Source: Astropecten irregularis (lineage: Eukaryota > Echinodermata > Asteroidea > Paxillosida > Astropectinidae). From it: a stretch of DNA of 64,000 nucleotides. Of this stretch, positions 40,480 to 51,957 are shown piece after piece. The stretch covers positions 20,770,001 through 20,834,000 of the forward strand of contig OZ020244.1 of NCBI GenBank assembly GCA_963971285.1, read 5' to 3'. A model generated the notes under the pieces. The model searched no databases and had not been told where the DNA came from. It worked only from the letters and a program-made list of their open reading frames with translations. Positions within the stretch are counted from its first letter, which is position 1, and each line of letters begins with the position of its first letter. The translations under genes and the position numbers were made by a program.

Positions 40480-40745
40480 GTTTGAGTGTACTGTATCCAC
40501 TGATCACTAGATAGTTCATCTTTATAGAGAACAATCCACTGATTTTATTTGAAGACATGGGCGTACATGTACATGTACCATTGTAACTTGAGAGTATTGC
40601 ATCCACTGATCTCATTATACAGACTAGATAGCTCCTTGACCATTGGGAGTAAGTGCATCCACTCATTCCACTGATCTCAATATGAAGACTGGATATCGGC
40701 TATTGCTATCATATCCACTAATCTCTATAATCAATATGGGATATC
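40480..40745 (+). repeat. Degenerate tandem repeat with TATCCACTGATCTC units
   Basis: ATCCACTGATC(A/T)C recurs at about 40495, 40601 and 40668, and ATCCACTAATCTC near 40712. Between them are related AGACTAGATAGC and AAGACTGGATATC segments. Spacing is irregular. Confidence 0.45.
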
Positions 40746-42785
40746 ACATGCATTACCCACTTCTGAGCAATGTATATCGAATGAAGCCACCATGTGCCAC
40801 CTGGTAAGAAAACTAAACACAATGGGAGCCATCTTCATCAAGCTTGTTTCAAACCCTATGATAACCCCATTGATACACTCTTGCATAGCTAGCTGTGTAT
40901 TCTAGGGACCAGAGAAATTATGAAACAAGGAGGAAATGAGCAACATGATTTTGCACTGTAAAACACAAGAACAGTAAAAAGCATTTTTGGTTAATTTCAG
41001 GGGAAGGGAGGGATGGAATAGCCACATTTTACTGGACAATACTTTTTGGTTGGTTTTGAAGCCCTGTAGATACAATCCAGCACACAATAAATGCCTGAAC
41101 AATAACATATAAAACCCAATAAAAAAAGACACCAAACATTTGATGCTCACTGAAATGACTGAATCAGAAGTCATCTCTTTAAGCCAAGCAAATAAAATAA
41201 CAAACACAACAACAGACATGAACACTTGTACTTTTGTGGTTTTTAGCTATTGTCAACATGTTAATAAGAAAAACAACCAAAAAAGGCAGTTTACAAAAAG
41301 TACATTTGATCTGAGTCTCTACTTTAGGAGAGGTCACCTTCACCTCTCTGGATAACCCACTGCCTTAAGTTTCTCATAAACTCCCCTGGTCACAGTTCGG
41401 TGAGCGCTGACAAGAAAGAAATCTCGAGTCAAAAAGTCAGACCTGTATTGTTGCGTGTTTGTTACGAAGCCAATCTGGTACTAACAATTGTATCTTGGGG
41501 AAAGATCCAATTAAGGGAGTTTGCTGTGAGATTGGATAAAAACCTGATGGGGGGGGGGGGTTTATATTGTAATTTTTTTTCCACCAATAAGGAATACCGG
41601 TAATTTCTATGTTATTCCTGCCAAAAGAGGAGTGGCTTGTTTCAGGTGCGTGATCAGAGATCTGTACCATATACTGTACTGAATATCTACTGGACTGCTG
41701 GACTGAATCATGTGTAAGTCTAGCCATGTGATTTGAGTAGTACTGTAGTCTAATATACTACAATATTCCATGAGATCAATCCAGTGAACTATTTCATTTC
41801 TTACTCTTTTTTTGACAATATTGTCAACAAAAATATTTGTGTTTTTTAGTTCCAACAATTTCAAAGTCACTCTTTTGTAAGTCAGCCTTTTTTTAATGAT
41901 AATGCCGTATCAGCCTTTGTAAAATCTATTCATTGTAGTGAATTATTTGAGCTACATTTAGCAGCTTGAACTTCTGTAATATGAAATTGGAGTCCTGAAG
42001 TATATTTTATAAGGAAAATGGGAAAAGAATTCCACAGATAAAGGAAGTTCAACCGACCTTCAGCCAAGTTCAAAATCAAAATAGCTTACATCTCCAGTCT
42101 TTGTGAATCAGAATGCTGCCACCACAATCCTGAGACAGTCCAACCGTTAAACCGTGGAGGATTAAAACCACCACGCCTTGCAAACTCCATAAGTACTGTA
42201 CAGTATTCAATGACACGCTATGTTTCCGCTTGGCTGGGTCTTGGGACAATTGCAAATATTTCTGACATGCGTCATTTTCCGACCAGGTAGAATCTGATAC
42301 ATTCACTAAATGGAAATGGTAATTGTTATTTACACAAGTTACCTTCCAAATTCTATTGTGAATGGTAGGCGTTGTGTTGGCTGCACCTGTAAATGTGCAT
42401 AATGTAATATTAATATAGCACAATCGTGATTTTGTTTTCCTTTCGACTGAAAGGAAATCATCAGCTACCCACAAATATGTAATAATAATATTGATAATGA
42501 TAACAGAGAATGTTATTGTTATAATAGGGTGACAATGCCATAGCCTTCAGCACTGAAGTAAAAACCTGCTCTTATTTGATTTCTCTTGTTAGAAAACCTT
42601 GTTAGAAACTCCAAATTTTAGAATCAGCAATATACCACTTACATACATGGTTCCTCGAAATGCATGCAAATATGCAAAAATAGACAAGCTTCATACATGT
42701 AGACAAAGGTTCAAGGTTAGCATCCACCTGTACAACAAGGTATAATAATGTACGTACAAGCAGTGGTATAATGGCACAGTACGGT

Positions 42786-42812
42786 AATTATACAGTGGAA
42801 CGCCACAATGAT
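42786..42812 (+). repeat. Left-end fragment of family M3
   Basis: TATACAGTGGAACGCCAC matches the left end of the complete element at 63463; no right end is found nearby. Confidence 0.4.
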
Positions 42813-43447
42813 ATTGCACCGGTCTTATGAACGTTCATATATAAAACTGCACATCATCCTTGGGTCTCATCTTTGAGAAAAAAAACCTACCTTAACGTTG
42901 TTCTTTAAAAAAAAGTTTTTTCATGAAGTCATGAAATAAATAAAACATTCAGGGGTTTTAAAAATCAAAACCTTTCATGCCTCATTTTGTAAAATAGGCA
43001 CAAATATGGCAAAATATGGAGGGAAAACACTTAAGAAAATCAAAAGAGGGTGCACAGTTCCACCAAAGAGGGCGCTATTCAGAAGTGGCCAGTGACACCC
43101 TGTGGCCTGTAAATCACTATAAACACAAACTATACCAACATGTACATACTTGTGCAAGTGGATCCAGCAGTTTGTTACAACTTACAAAGGTGTTCCGGTG
43201 TACTGTAGACAATGTTTTATCTTAAGTCACATGTAATGTGTAGGCATTCATGAGTCACCAATATCTGGACTGGAATTGTTTTCGAAAGTCATATAGGCCT
43301 ACATGTACATAAGTTCCTAACTGTTGATTAGGTATTACAAGTTGACACACACTCACAACGTTAGGGAGCCAAGAAAAGAAAAGAGTTGTGGAACTGCTTC
43401 CAGTTGAAAGGGGTGGAGGAGAAGTACTGATTGATACTGACATCAGG

Positions 43448-43630
43448 AAGAAGGTGGCAGTGGGTGAGGTACATGTACATGAAAGCGGAAAGCTGGGAGA
43501 AACAAAAGAGCAGTGGCTAGGGCACGTGGTGAGGAGAACCGAGAGTTCCCATGGGGAGAAGAGTGACAAAATGGCCAATAGGGGAGAGTGAAAGCGCGAA
43601 AGACCAAAACGGAGAAGAAGATGAAGCTAA
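43448..43630 (+). mobile_element. Degenerate non-LTR retrotransposon C-terminus (RTE/Jockey-like tail)
   Basis: The frame reads KEQWLGHVVRRTESSHGEKS, DKMANRGE, stop, KRERPKRRRR. It follows the reverse-transcriptase tail pattern RxxWxGHVxRRxE...GxRxRGRPKxRW, with a stop inside. It is a dead fragment. Confidence 0.65.
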
Positions 43631-44689
43631 GAAGACTTGGCAAACAATACCTGAATCCAAGCAAAAGCAGAGAATGTAACGTTGGGTTACTAATTCTGCC
43701 CTGACAATGGACAATTCCCATGCTGAACAAATGTTTGTGCTTTTAAAAGCAACTCTAAGAAAGTGGCCCCTGGTATATGTGGAAAAACGAATCAAACCCA
43801 CACTCTACATACTGTACAGTGTAAGTTACATGTAATTTGGATAATCACGATATGACAACTGGCCAGATTGCAGGCCGCATCAAGATAAAGACACACTGAG
43901 CAGGGGGGAATGAATTCTTATCTGCATCACGATCTGCACAAGGGTGCGTGCATAGTGTACGAGGCATGCCACACCATATCCTACTTCAGACAGCAATAAC
44001 GTCTAATAGCCTCAAGAACTGGATATATTTCTAATATTACCGTCTAGTAGCCAATAATCGAACCCTTCCTCCCTACACAGGGCAATACATTATAGCATAG
44101 ACATGTCTATGCATGTACATGTACACGAATAGCGCATGCCGATACTATCCCGGAGCATAGCTAATGTATTACGACTATGTACGTACAGTATGTAAGTAGT
44201 ACAGAAAAATCCCCATCGGTCATTATGTGATGACTGTCTTATCAGTAGCAATACGGTCACATTTCTGAAAGGGGGAACACAGGGGTGTGCCAATATTTCA
44301 AAGGGAGGTGTTACTGGAGTGATCATCAATGATGAGAGAATTCAAGATTTCTAATGGGGAGGGGGGCACACAGGAGGGGGAACAGACATCCAGGATCTGG
44401 CACGTGCCCCCTCTTATTTACCCCACCCTCAATATTTACTGCTGATGTCCATGCTGGTAACACAAACTGGTAAAAGCTGTTCCCTATGCGATACAATCAA
44501 TACATACATGTAATTTCTCTCAAGAAATGACATACAGTATGTAAGGTTCTGAATACCTTTTGCAGAAATTGATCGATGGAGACATTTCCATGGCAAATGT
44601 ACATGTATAATGTGCTACATACTTAGCCAGGTTTGGGGTGACAATTTGAAATCATCAACTAACCACAAGGGAAACTGACTGGATTTAAT

Positions 44690-44802
44690 TTCAATACAAG
44701 TAATAAACTGCTGCAAACTGCTCATCAGCCAAAAATGACCTGAAATATATCAAATAGGAGGGCCTGACGCGTTTCGATTCTAACAGGATCTTTCTCAAAG
44801 GC
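44690..44802 (-). repeat. Dispersed repeat with GATCCT hairpin and GAAACGCG core, copy 3
   Basis: Read in reverse: CCTTTGAGAAAGATCC, TGTTAGAATCGAAACGCG, TCAGGCCCTCC, ATTTCAGGTCATTTTTGGC and GAGCAGTTTGCAGCAG. It matches 17690-17822 over about 110 bases. Confidence 0.55.
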
Positions 44803-44821
44803 AAACTGATTTAATTTCAAT

Positions 44822-44897
44822 TCATTGAAAAGTGAACAAAGAAAGATTTACTCGAATCCTGCTACAGTAAATTTTTCTTTGTTCAATTTCCAATAAT
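44822..44897. repeat. Inverted dimer of SINE tails
   Basis: GTGAACAAAGAAAGATTTAC on the left is inverted on the right (AGTAAATTTTTCTTTGTTC). Between them is CGAATCCTGCT, the end of a damaged SINE B-box region. Both arms match the SINE tail at 12750-12782. Confidence 0.6.
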
Positions 44898-46544
44898 GAA
44901 TAAGGAGATAAAATGAATAGACCGATTATGACTGAATATGATAAACTGGTTATATGCAAGGATTCTAGACATTCTGGGCTTCTTTTAACACACTGATACT
45001 CAATGCACATTTCTGTGTATCTTATACATGTGTCTGGAATTTGGCATAATAATATGATGTGTGGAATTTTTAATGCTGGTTTGTTTTATTGGGCAAGACA
45101 TTTTAGTGCTTAGCAATTTTTTGTGCTTAGCAGGTTGATGAAATTGGCCCCTACTACATGTGAGTGTGTGTATACTGGATGAGAAATGCAGACAAATAAT
45201 CAATTCTCTTTTTCCTTTTAATTTTGCACCTGCCATTTTGCTGGCAGAAATAAGGCCATCACTAAAAGGTACAGTATGATACATGTATGTGACGGCTTGT
45301 ATTGAATCATGGATATCTGGGTGTCATTCGGTCTAGGGCCTGGACACTCCAGATGTCATCTCCATGTGAAAGACCAGTTTAGTCAGAGTACCAGGAAATA
45401 TTCAAACTTGACACGTAAAATATTTCTGGCCTCAAGTTTCCGCACACTTAGGGAAAGGTAGCCCCAAGCGTCACACTTGCCCAGTTTCCAGACGATAATA
45501 GAATTATTCTGAATTTGTAGCTTTCATCCATTTGGAAGCAGTTGTATCTTGTTATCGGAGCAAGGGGGAGTGGGAGATCATCAGGATGGTCTTGTTTCCA
45601 GAATCACTCATGTGATGAGTTTATGTGTGAGAGCTGCCCAATGCCTGTTCACCCGACTGATGATCATATCCAGCATAATGTTCCATCCAGCCTGTGGATT
45701 CCGCATCATACTGTAGCTCAGGGTGCCACATGCACGCACGTGTACACGCATGCATACATCATGCCCAGACTGTATTGCCAGAGGCAGATCATGGCCGAAA
45801 TCCCACCAAGGCAAAAATGCACCAAACACCATCCATACATCATGCCCTCAATATTGATTGAGAAATGTCCAAGGCACTGCAATAAGGTATGCGCTCTTAC
45901 ATACTGTACATCTACGGATGGCAACAAATTATAGCCTGTTTGCCTCCATTTCAATTGTACATACATGTATGTACATGTACATATGTAGGCAAACATACAT
46001 GTAATACACAGAAACATAATTTGATAAAATGTTTCTGTTTTACAACCAAAGCTTAGACCTATAAGGTACAGTGTACGTAGCTGCAGACTGCAATTTATTT
46101 CGAGACTGCGTTAATTCACAATGCAGTAAAATGGTTATGGAGTATTGAATGATAGAACTGAATGATAGAACCACTTTAGCCTAGGGCAGGATACAAGAAT
46201 ACATGTACATTGTATTCTCACACAGGTAGACATAATGACTAATGTAATCATTGCCATTGGTAAAATGTGCCATTGACACATTACATTATACAGCTATGTA
46301 CAGTAATGTAGGTGGCTTCAGGGGTGCTCTTCCCAAAGAGAATTCTAGACACAAAAAAAGTCCACTCTCCAAAGACTGTGTTGTTGAGAATCTTAATGAG
46401 TATTATAAACTGAAAGCCCTCCACAGTGATACATTGTGTAAATGTAACCAAGCTGTATATTGACTACTATTTCACTGACTCTGTCATAATCTAAATTGCA
46501 CCTCGAGTCAAAGAAAAGGCGTAGGAAGGAGCATGTGATGTGAG

Positions 46545-47480
46545 TGAATGGAGGATATGGTAAAAGTGTGCAACATTTGGGGCTGTGTCGCTGATGAGAT
46601 ACAGTTGCAAGAATTGTCGAGTGGACTGGGACAGATCCGGGGGTCAGTGACAAGAAAAACAAGGAAATTGAAGATGATGCACGCCATGCTGCATCCCAAG
46701 TCAAATGTCAGCTGACTCTCCAATTTACTGAGAGTCGAAGGAGGAAGAAGGTTGCAGAGTGTTGAAGATATTGTGAATGTAGAGAGGAGAAGCTTGCAGT
46801 GTCATTAAAATGTACGCACCACAGAGAGGTTGCTAAAGGTTACACAGAGTTCATGAGGACAGACGAATGAGACAATAATGATCCAAAAGAGAGAAAAGGA
46901 AAGAAAAGGAAGGCAGATGGACTTTGAGACTGGGAGGAAAAGCCAACTGCATACATTTCTAAGACTCAGAGAAGAATCAGTGGCAAGACTTGGATATGGT
47001 TCAGAAGAGGAGATCTAAAGAAGGAAACCGAAGGCCTGATCACAGCAGCTCAAGACCAGTCTCTTCTGATGAATGTGATGATAGCATGAATGGAGAAAGC
47101 TGATGTCTCACCGATGTGTGGAATGCGTAATGCTGCACAGGAGAATGTTTTCCATATTGTCAGGGAATGTGGTTTGATGTCTCAGAAGGAGTATAAAGAC
47201 AGGCATGACAATTTGGTCCAGGTGATCCATTGGGATTTAAATCAGGAAAATGTAAGAAGCATGGTGTTCGGGTTGGTACACAGCGGTATGGGCATGCCCC
47301 AGAAAAGGTAGAAGAAACAAAAAGTGTTAAGATCAAGCGGGACTTCAATACCCAGATGGACCAAGTGGAGGAACATCAGTGTCAGGATAATGTTGTCCTC
47401 AGTATTAGAAAGACATGTCAACTGACTGATGTGGTGCCTGGTGACACTATTATGGTAAATTCATACAGGATGGGCAAAAT
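46545..47480 (+). pseudogene. Degenerate non-LTR retrotransposon: end of reverse transcriptase and CCHC/endonuclease-like domain
   Basis: The reading frame shifts several times. Recognisable pieces in order are GAVSLMRYS, RKTRKLKMMHAMLHPKSNVS, EGGRRLQSVEDIVNVERRSL, TWIWFRRGDLKKETEGLITA, AQDQSLL, ADVSPMCGM...FHIVREC, YKDRHDNLVQVIHWDL, KCKKHGV and PEKVEETKSVKIKRDFNTQM. This follows the C-terminal part of retrotransposon polyproteins that end in a CCHC finger and a PD-type endonuclease (R2/NeSL-like layout, inference). The second finger Cys is now Arg, the PD motif reads QD, and there are TGA codons (near 47087) plus a frameshift near 47240. Clearly inactive. Confidence 0.8.
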
Positions 47481-49424
47481 GAACACTCCTGAAACCATCT
47501 CAACTCCCAAGGGAGTAGGCCTATACAGTAAGTGTAAGAACACTATTCAAGCACAAAGCCATCTCTGTCCTCACGGCCCTCCCAAGTGCCCAAGTAAAAT
47601 GACTACAAGCGCAGGCCTACATGTACTGTATTGACTAGGACACAAACTTAGACCACTCGGCCACAACACTTCATACCTTAAATTTCCTGTGAAACCATTC
47701 ATGTTTCTCCTTAAATTAATATTAAGTATCAATCTTTTTACATTAATGTCATCTAACTTAATTCAACTCTGAATTTGTATCCATGGCACCTTTTATTGCA
47801 GCATTTTCATAAGACATACATACCACTAACTTAACTATACAGTGTATTTATGTTGAACTAATCTGCTGGATTACAAAAATACTATGCAGTGACCTTGGGC
47901 TAAATCAGTCCAGACAAATCAGAAGGATGTGTAGAGTGCATGTACAGTACCTGTGCATTCTTGGAATGCCATTCTAGGCAAGGGGGTATGACTATAGGAC
48001 CATACACACATCAGCAGGTCAAACAAGGCTGAAATAGTCAAAATGTTTCAACCAAGTTGCCAGTCTGTGCAGTAATTATTATAAAGATTTCTACAGCAAC
48101 AGAATAATAATTGAATGGCAAGGTTTGATTCGTTTGTAAAGGTTTACAACCAAAATGAGTTGTCTGTACACGTCAGTCCTTTTTACTGTAATCTTTACGC
48201 CATATGAAGGCGCTATCTCTGTTAATAGTAGTATTGTGAAAGAATCCACAATAAGAAGAAAGAAAAACCAGAACCTTGAGAAAAATCAAAATCAAGTTCG
48301 TGATTTACAGTGTACCAATAGAGTTGGTTTGGCAAGGGAAATCATCGCCTACTTGTCTGCAAGGCACATATTGTTAATGTCATCATTTTCACAAGCTAAC
48401 GAGTCTATCCCTAACATAACTTAAGTTTAGTGAGAACCATGGCAATACCTGATCAAGGAAAATATAAGTGAGGGAAGGTTTTAAAGGTCTTTCAGAAAAA
48501 ATAAAGATTTTAGCTATTTTCCTACAGTGTGTAACTTCATGATGACCAGACCAGAGCATGTACTTCCTGGAAGTCTGATGTCATCCTCTAGTTATTTTAA
48601 ACGTCACCTATGTTCTTAAAAGAAGTAAATTCACATGTCAACACCATATTAACCTTCTTGAAGCTAAAGCATCACACCCAGCAAAGGCCTACACCTACAC
48701 TGCATCATGCATGTATCTAGTTATCTACATGTAACATGTACATGTAACAAAGATTTTTTTTAAACATATACCACACCAGAGGTGCATTCTAAACACAAAC
48801 AATGTGGTACACAACCCTTTTTGTCCACATCAAATGGAAAACCCTTTGCTCTATGTGCACATTGATTGCCCGAATTTTAAGCACCTGGTATGCACGTGTA
48901 CATACTGTAGGTCTATGCCCCTAGCTAGCTGCAGCCAAGGCAGTCTTCAGACTTCAATTAATTAATGTAAGGACTGGTTATATGCCTTAATGCTGTCTGC
49001 TACTGGTCTGACCATGCAGGTACGCGTATGTAGAAATAGATATTTCTTTACCTCCATGGTCTAACATTCTCCAATGTTCTTTAGTGAAACTGAAGGAGAG
49101 TATTGAAATACTGATAGTGATACTACTGAAAATACGGAAAAACTGACAAACTACATAAATTACATACATACATTTGTACACTCTATGTCTGACAAATTCA
49201 AAGGCTGTGTACGTATATATATGTATACACCACACCAATTGATCAGCGACTTGACCGACGTAGGCAAATCAATACACTGCATTGGGATTCTGAACCAATA
49301 TCGGATGCAGAAACCACACTGGATGTATACTGCAAATAACATCATGCTATGTTTTGATTGCACTCATACTCATTTTGATAGTCATGGGAAGGTACATATG
49401 TACATATACGTACAGTGCTCATAC

Positions 49425-49730
49425 GCATGTATTAGTGCTCACTAATAAGTACATAATGTACATAAAAGGCAGGCCTGCTCATTTTGTACTCAATGAAAAG
49501 TAGTCATATTTGTAGCGTACTCAAATGAAAAATACTTCTATAATCTGAACTCACTGAAAAGTCGTCATGTGTACATGTTATGTACCTATTGAAAGTACTT
49601 GTACTCATTCTCAAACTCATTATTTGATTTTGCCTGACACTGATCATGATTATACTCATGAAAAGTGACTCATAGTCATACTCACAAACATCTGTACTCA
49701 TTGAAAAGTACTTGTTCACTGTCAAGAAAA
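49425..49730 (+). repeat. Degenerate minisatellite with ACTCATTGAAAAGTA units
   Basis: ACTCAATGAAAAGTAGTCAT, ACTCAAATGAAAAATACT, ACTCACTGAAAAGTCGTCAT, CCTATTGAAAGTACTTGT, ACTCATGAAAAGTGACTCAT and ACTCATTGAAAAGTACTTGT follow one another at 35-70 bp steps. Confidence 0.6.
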
Positions 49731-51383
49731 CCAACTTCTGATGTTTTAAAGCAGACAGTAGAAACGTGTTCATTTGGGAATCTGTAAACAGGCATCGGAT
49801 GCTTTTTATGAGGAGGAGCTGTACATTACTAACAGTGAGAAACTTAAAACTAGCCAGGGATACTGAACTGACAGCATAGTGAAGGACGACCAAGACCAAG
49901 GTGGCACATCCTCATTACTAATATGGGATGTAGAATCATGCGCAGCTGCATGTACCCTCCTCATTTGGAGGCTCTCCTAGTGATACAGTATGCCCATGTT
50001 TGCTAAAAGAGAAGTGTATCAGACCATCAGGAAAGCCAGAAACCGACCAAAATTATCCCGACTCCAATATACAGTAACCCGAGATGGAAAGGTCACTGCG
50101 AACGCCAGAATCATTCTTCTGTTGCCCTAATTGGTCCCTTGAAGATTTTGGGGGTCAAATTTCATCTAAAAAATAAGTTGTGAGCATTTGGGAGCTCATC
50201 TTTTATAAGTCCCGTGAGGACACACAGTTGCTGCGTGTAGGCAGAGTGGCAGACTGTAATTTGCATCGGCCAAATTTTATGCACGGAGCATTTTGCTAGT
50301 TTTGCATACATGACGGGTTGGGCCCTGCAAACAATCTCCCTTACATTACAATCTCTGTTAAATGTATTTCAAATTATTCCGATTTGGATCAACTGATCGC
50401 TCTTGATTCATTTATGAATTGGCAAATTATGCCAACTGGCCCGCCACAGGCATGGTATGTCTACGTCTGTTGCCTAGGGACATGGTGTGAGGCCTCACAG
50501 ACGGAATAAGCAATTAGCCTGAGCATCACTGTGACACTAATTTCATTACAATTTCTAATTTCTGTGTTCTTCTTGCGTACATACAAACATGTACATTTAT
50601 CTGTCAAAACTATGTCGTTGAGTCAGTTAGTGCTTGTAAGTATGGTGCGAGGACATGGAACATTACTGACACTACAAACCTTAAAAATTACCTAAATTGA
50701 TTATCCATAAAAACTCTTTTCATACAAAATCATCACATATAGTGAAGAAAGAAAACCGATGCAGGACTCACACCTAGAATAGCCTACAGATGCTACCAAC
50801 TGATCTTACCAGCCCTAAATTGGCCAATGTCCCAAATTGTCAATCACCTTTGTCCCTAGGGGTTGCTACATGTAGTTGGAAAGCCATGAAACCACACAGG
50901 GATCAGTTACGATATAAGCAACATCAGCTACACTGCAAACGACTAATAAAACTGCACATCAGAGATGGTTCAAAGAGGATTGGGCTTTTTACAAGCCCTA
51001 TCTCTACACTCAATTAAAATGAAACACTTGGGAAATTAACTTTGATCAATTTTAGAACATACTGTATAAAGTTTCCACGTTTCAGAAGAACATGATTGCC
51101 TAGCTGTTGATTGTCGCTTGTAACTATGTATGTATACTGTCCATTTGGTGAGATGAGATGAGATAGTTAGGTAAAAGCCCACATTATAATATAAGCACAA
51201 GATGCATTTGGCAGGATGTACATGCAAATTCAGGATAGTATCCCAATAGTTGCATGAGTTACAGTACACCCCCTATACAGAGTGCGGTGACAAGATGTCA
51301 AGAAAATTAGACTTAAAAAAAAACATGTTCATATTTCAACAGGGATGAAGTTTGATTCCCATTTCCACTAGGATCCTTGTTAC

Positions 51384-51420
51384 ATAATAATAATAATATA
51401 GCGCTTTTCAGAAGTGACCT
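51384..51420 (-). mobile_element. 3' tail of a CR1/L2-like LINE (minus strand)
   Basis: Reversed it reads TCTGAAAAGCGCTATATTATT then (ATT)n, the same kind of tail as at 6640-6687. No coding remains beside it. Confidence 0.45.
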
Positions 51421-51850
51421 AATATCAACGTACATGTACGTACAACACTTAGTTGTCTGTTTTGAAAATGGATTTAACAAGATTGTACAGTAAATGCTTT
51501 TTAAAACAGAAACAATATAACCTGACAACAATTTGTTTCCCTGGGTTCAAGATCCCGAACAGCTTTAAGATGTCAACCTTGTACATTGTACCTTAATTTT
51601 TATATTGGGAGCATGCATGTCAGGAAAAGCAAGTTTTGAATAAGAAAACAGTTTTGAACATAGCTTGTAACTGGTACCCTTTAATGTTCGCAATAAAGTA
51701 ATGAAAAGTCAATAAGCTATTATGATTGAATAACACATCTTCCCCAAAAAACATGGGAAACACCTGTACATATGTACACAAGAACTTTATAAACAAATGA
51801 CGTTTAAATGATTCTTTCAGCGGTTGAGAAAATTGACAGCACTGACTCAC

Positions 51851-51957
51851 CGATCTAAAAATGGAACGACGGGTGGGTGTTGATGACGATGCTGACAGCC
51901 GTACAGACAGCCGGGTACGACTCGCACAACACTGGCACAAGACTGAATGTGCGGCAT
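51851..51957 (-). CDS. Candidate alternative first coding exon of the SRPK gene
   Basis: Within intron 2 there is a GC- and CpG-richer segment (about 51850-52380) with a strong minus-strand donor (GTGAGT, at 51850-51845). Reading back from the donor in the phase exon 3 requires (two bases left over), the frame stays open for 35 codons. It reaches an ATG at 51957 with A at -3 and an in-frame TGA two codons upstream. Spliced to exon 3 it would read MPHIQSCASV...VPFLD, then Arg-Ser-His-Pro, replacing the SSRKVMAIQARKKR terminus. The peptide resembles nothing I recognise. The matching phase alone has a one in three chance of arising at random. Alternative first exons are known for vertebrate SRPKs, but this one is inference. 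Confidence 0.3.

Noticed and set aside
42076-42474. A 132-codon minus-strand frame with possible internal splice sites
   Set aside because: No recognisable domain, ordinary AT-rich composition, and a length expected by chance in 64 kb.
45542-45934. A 130-codon plus-strand frame
   Set aside because: Two other long frames overlap it on the opposite strand in a low-complexity CA/TG/ACATG region; no family resemblance.
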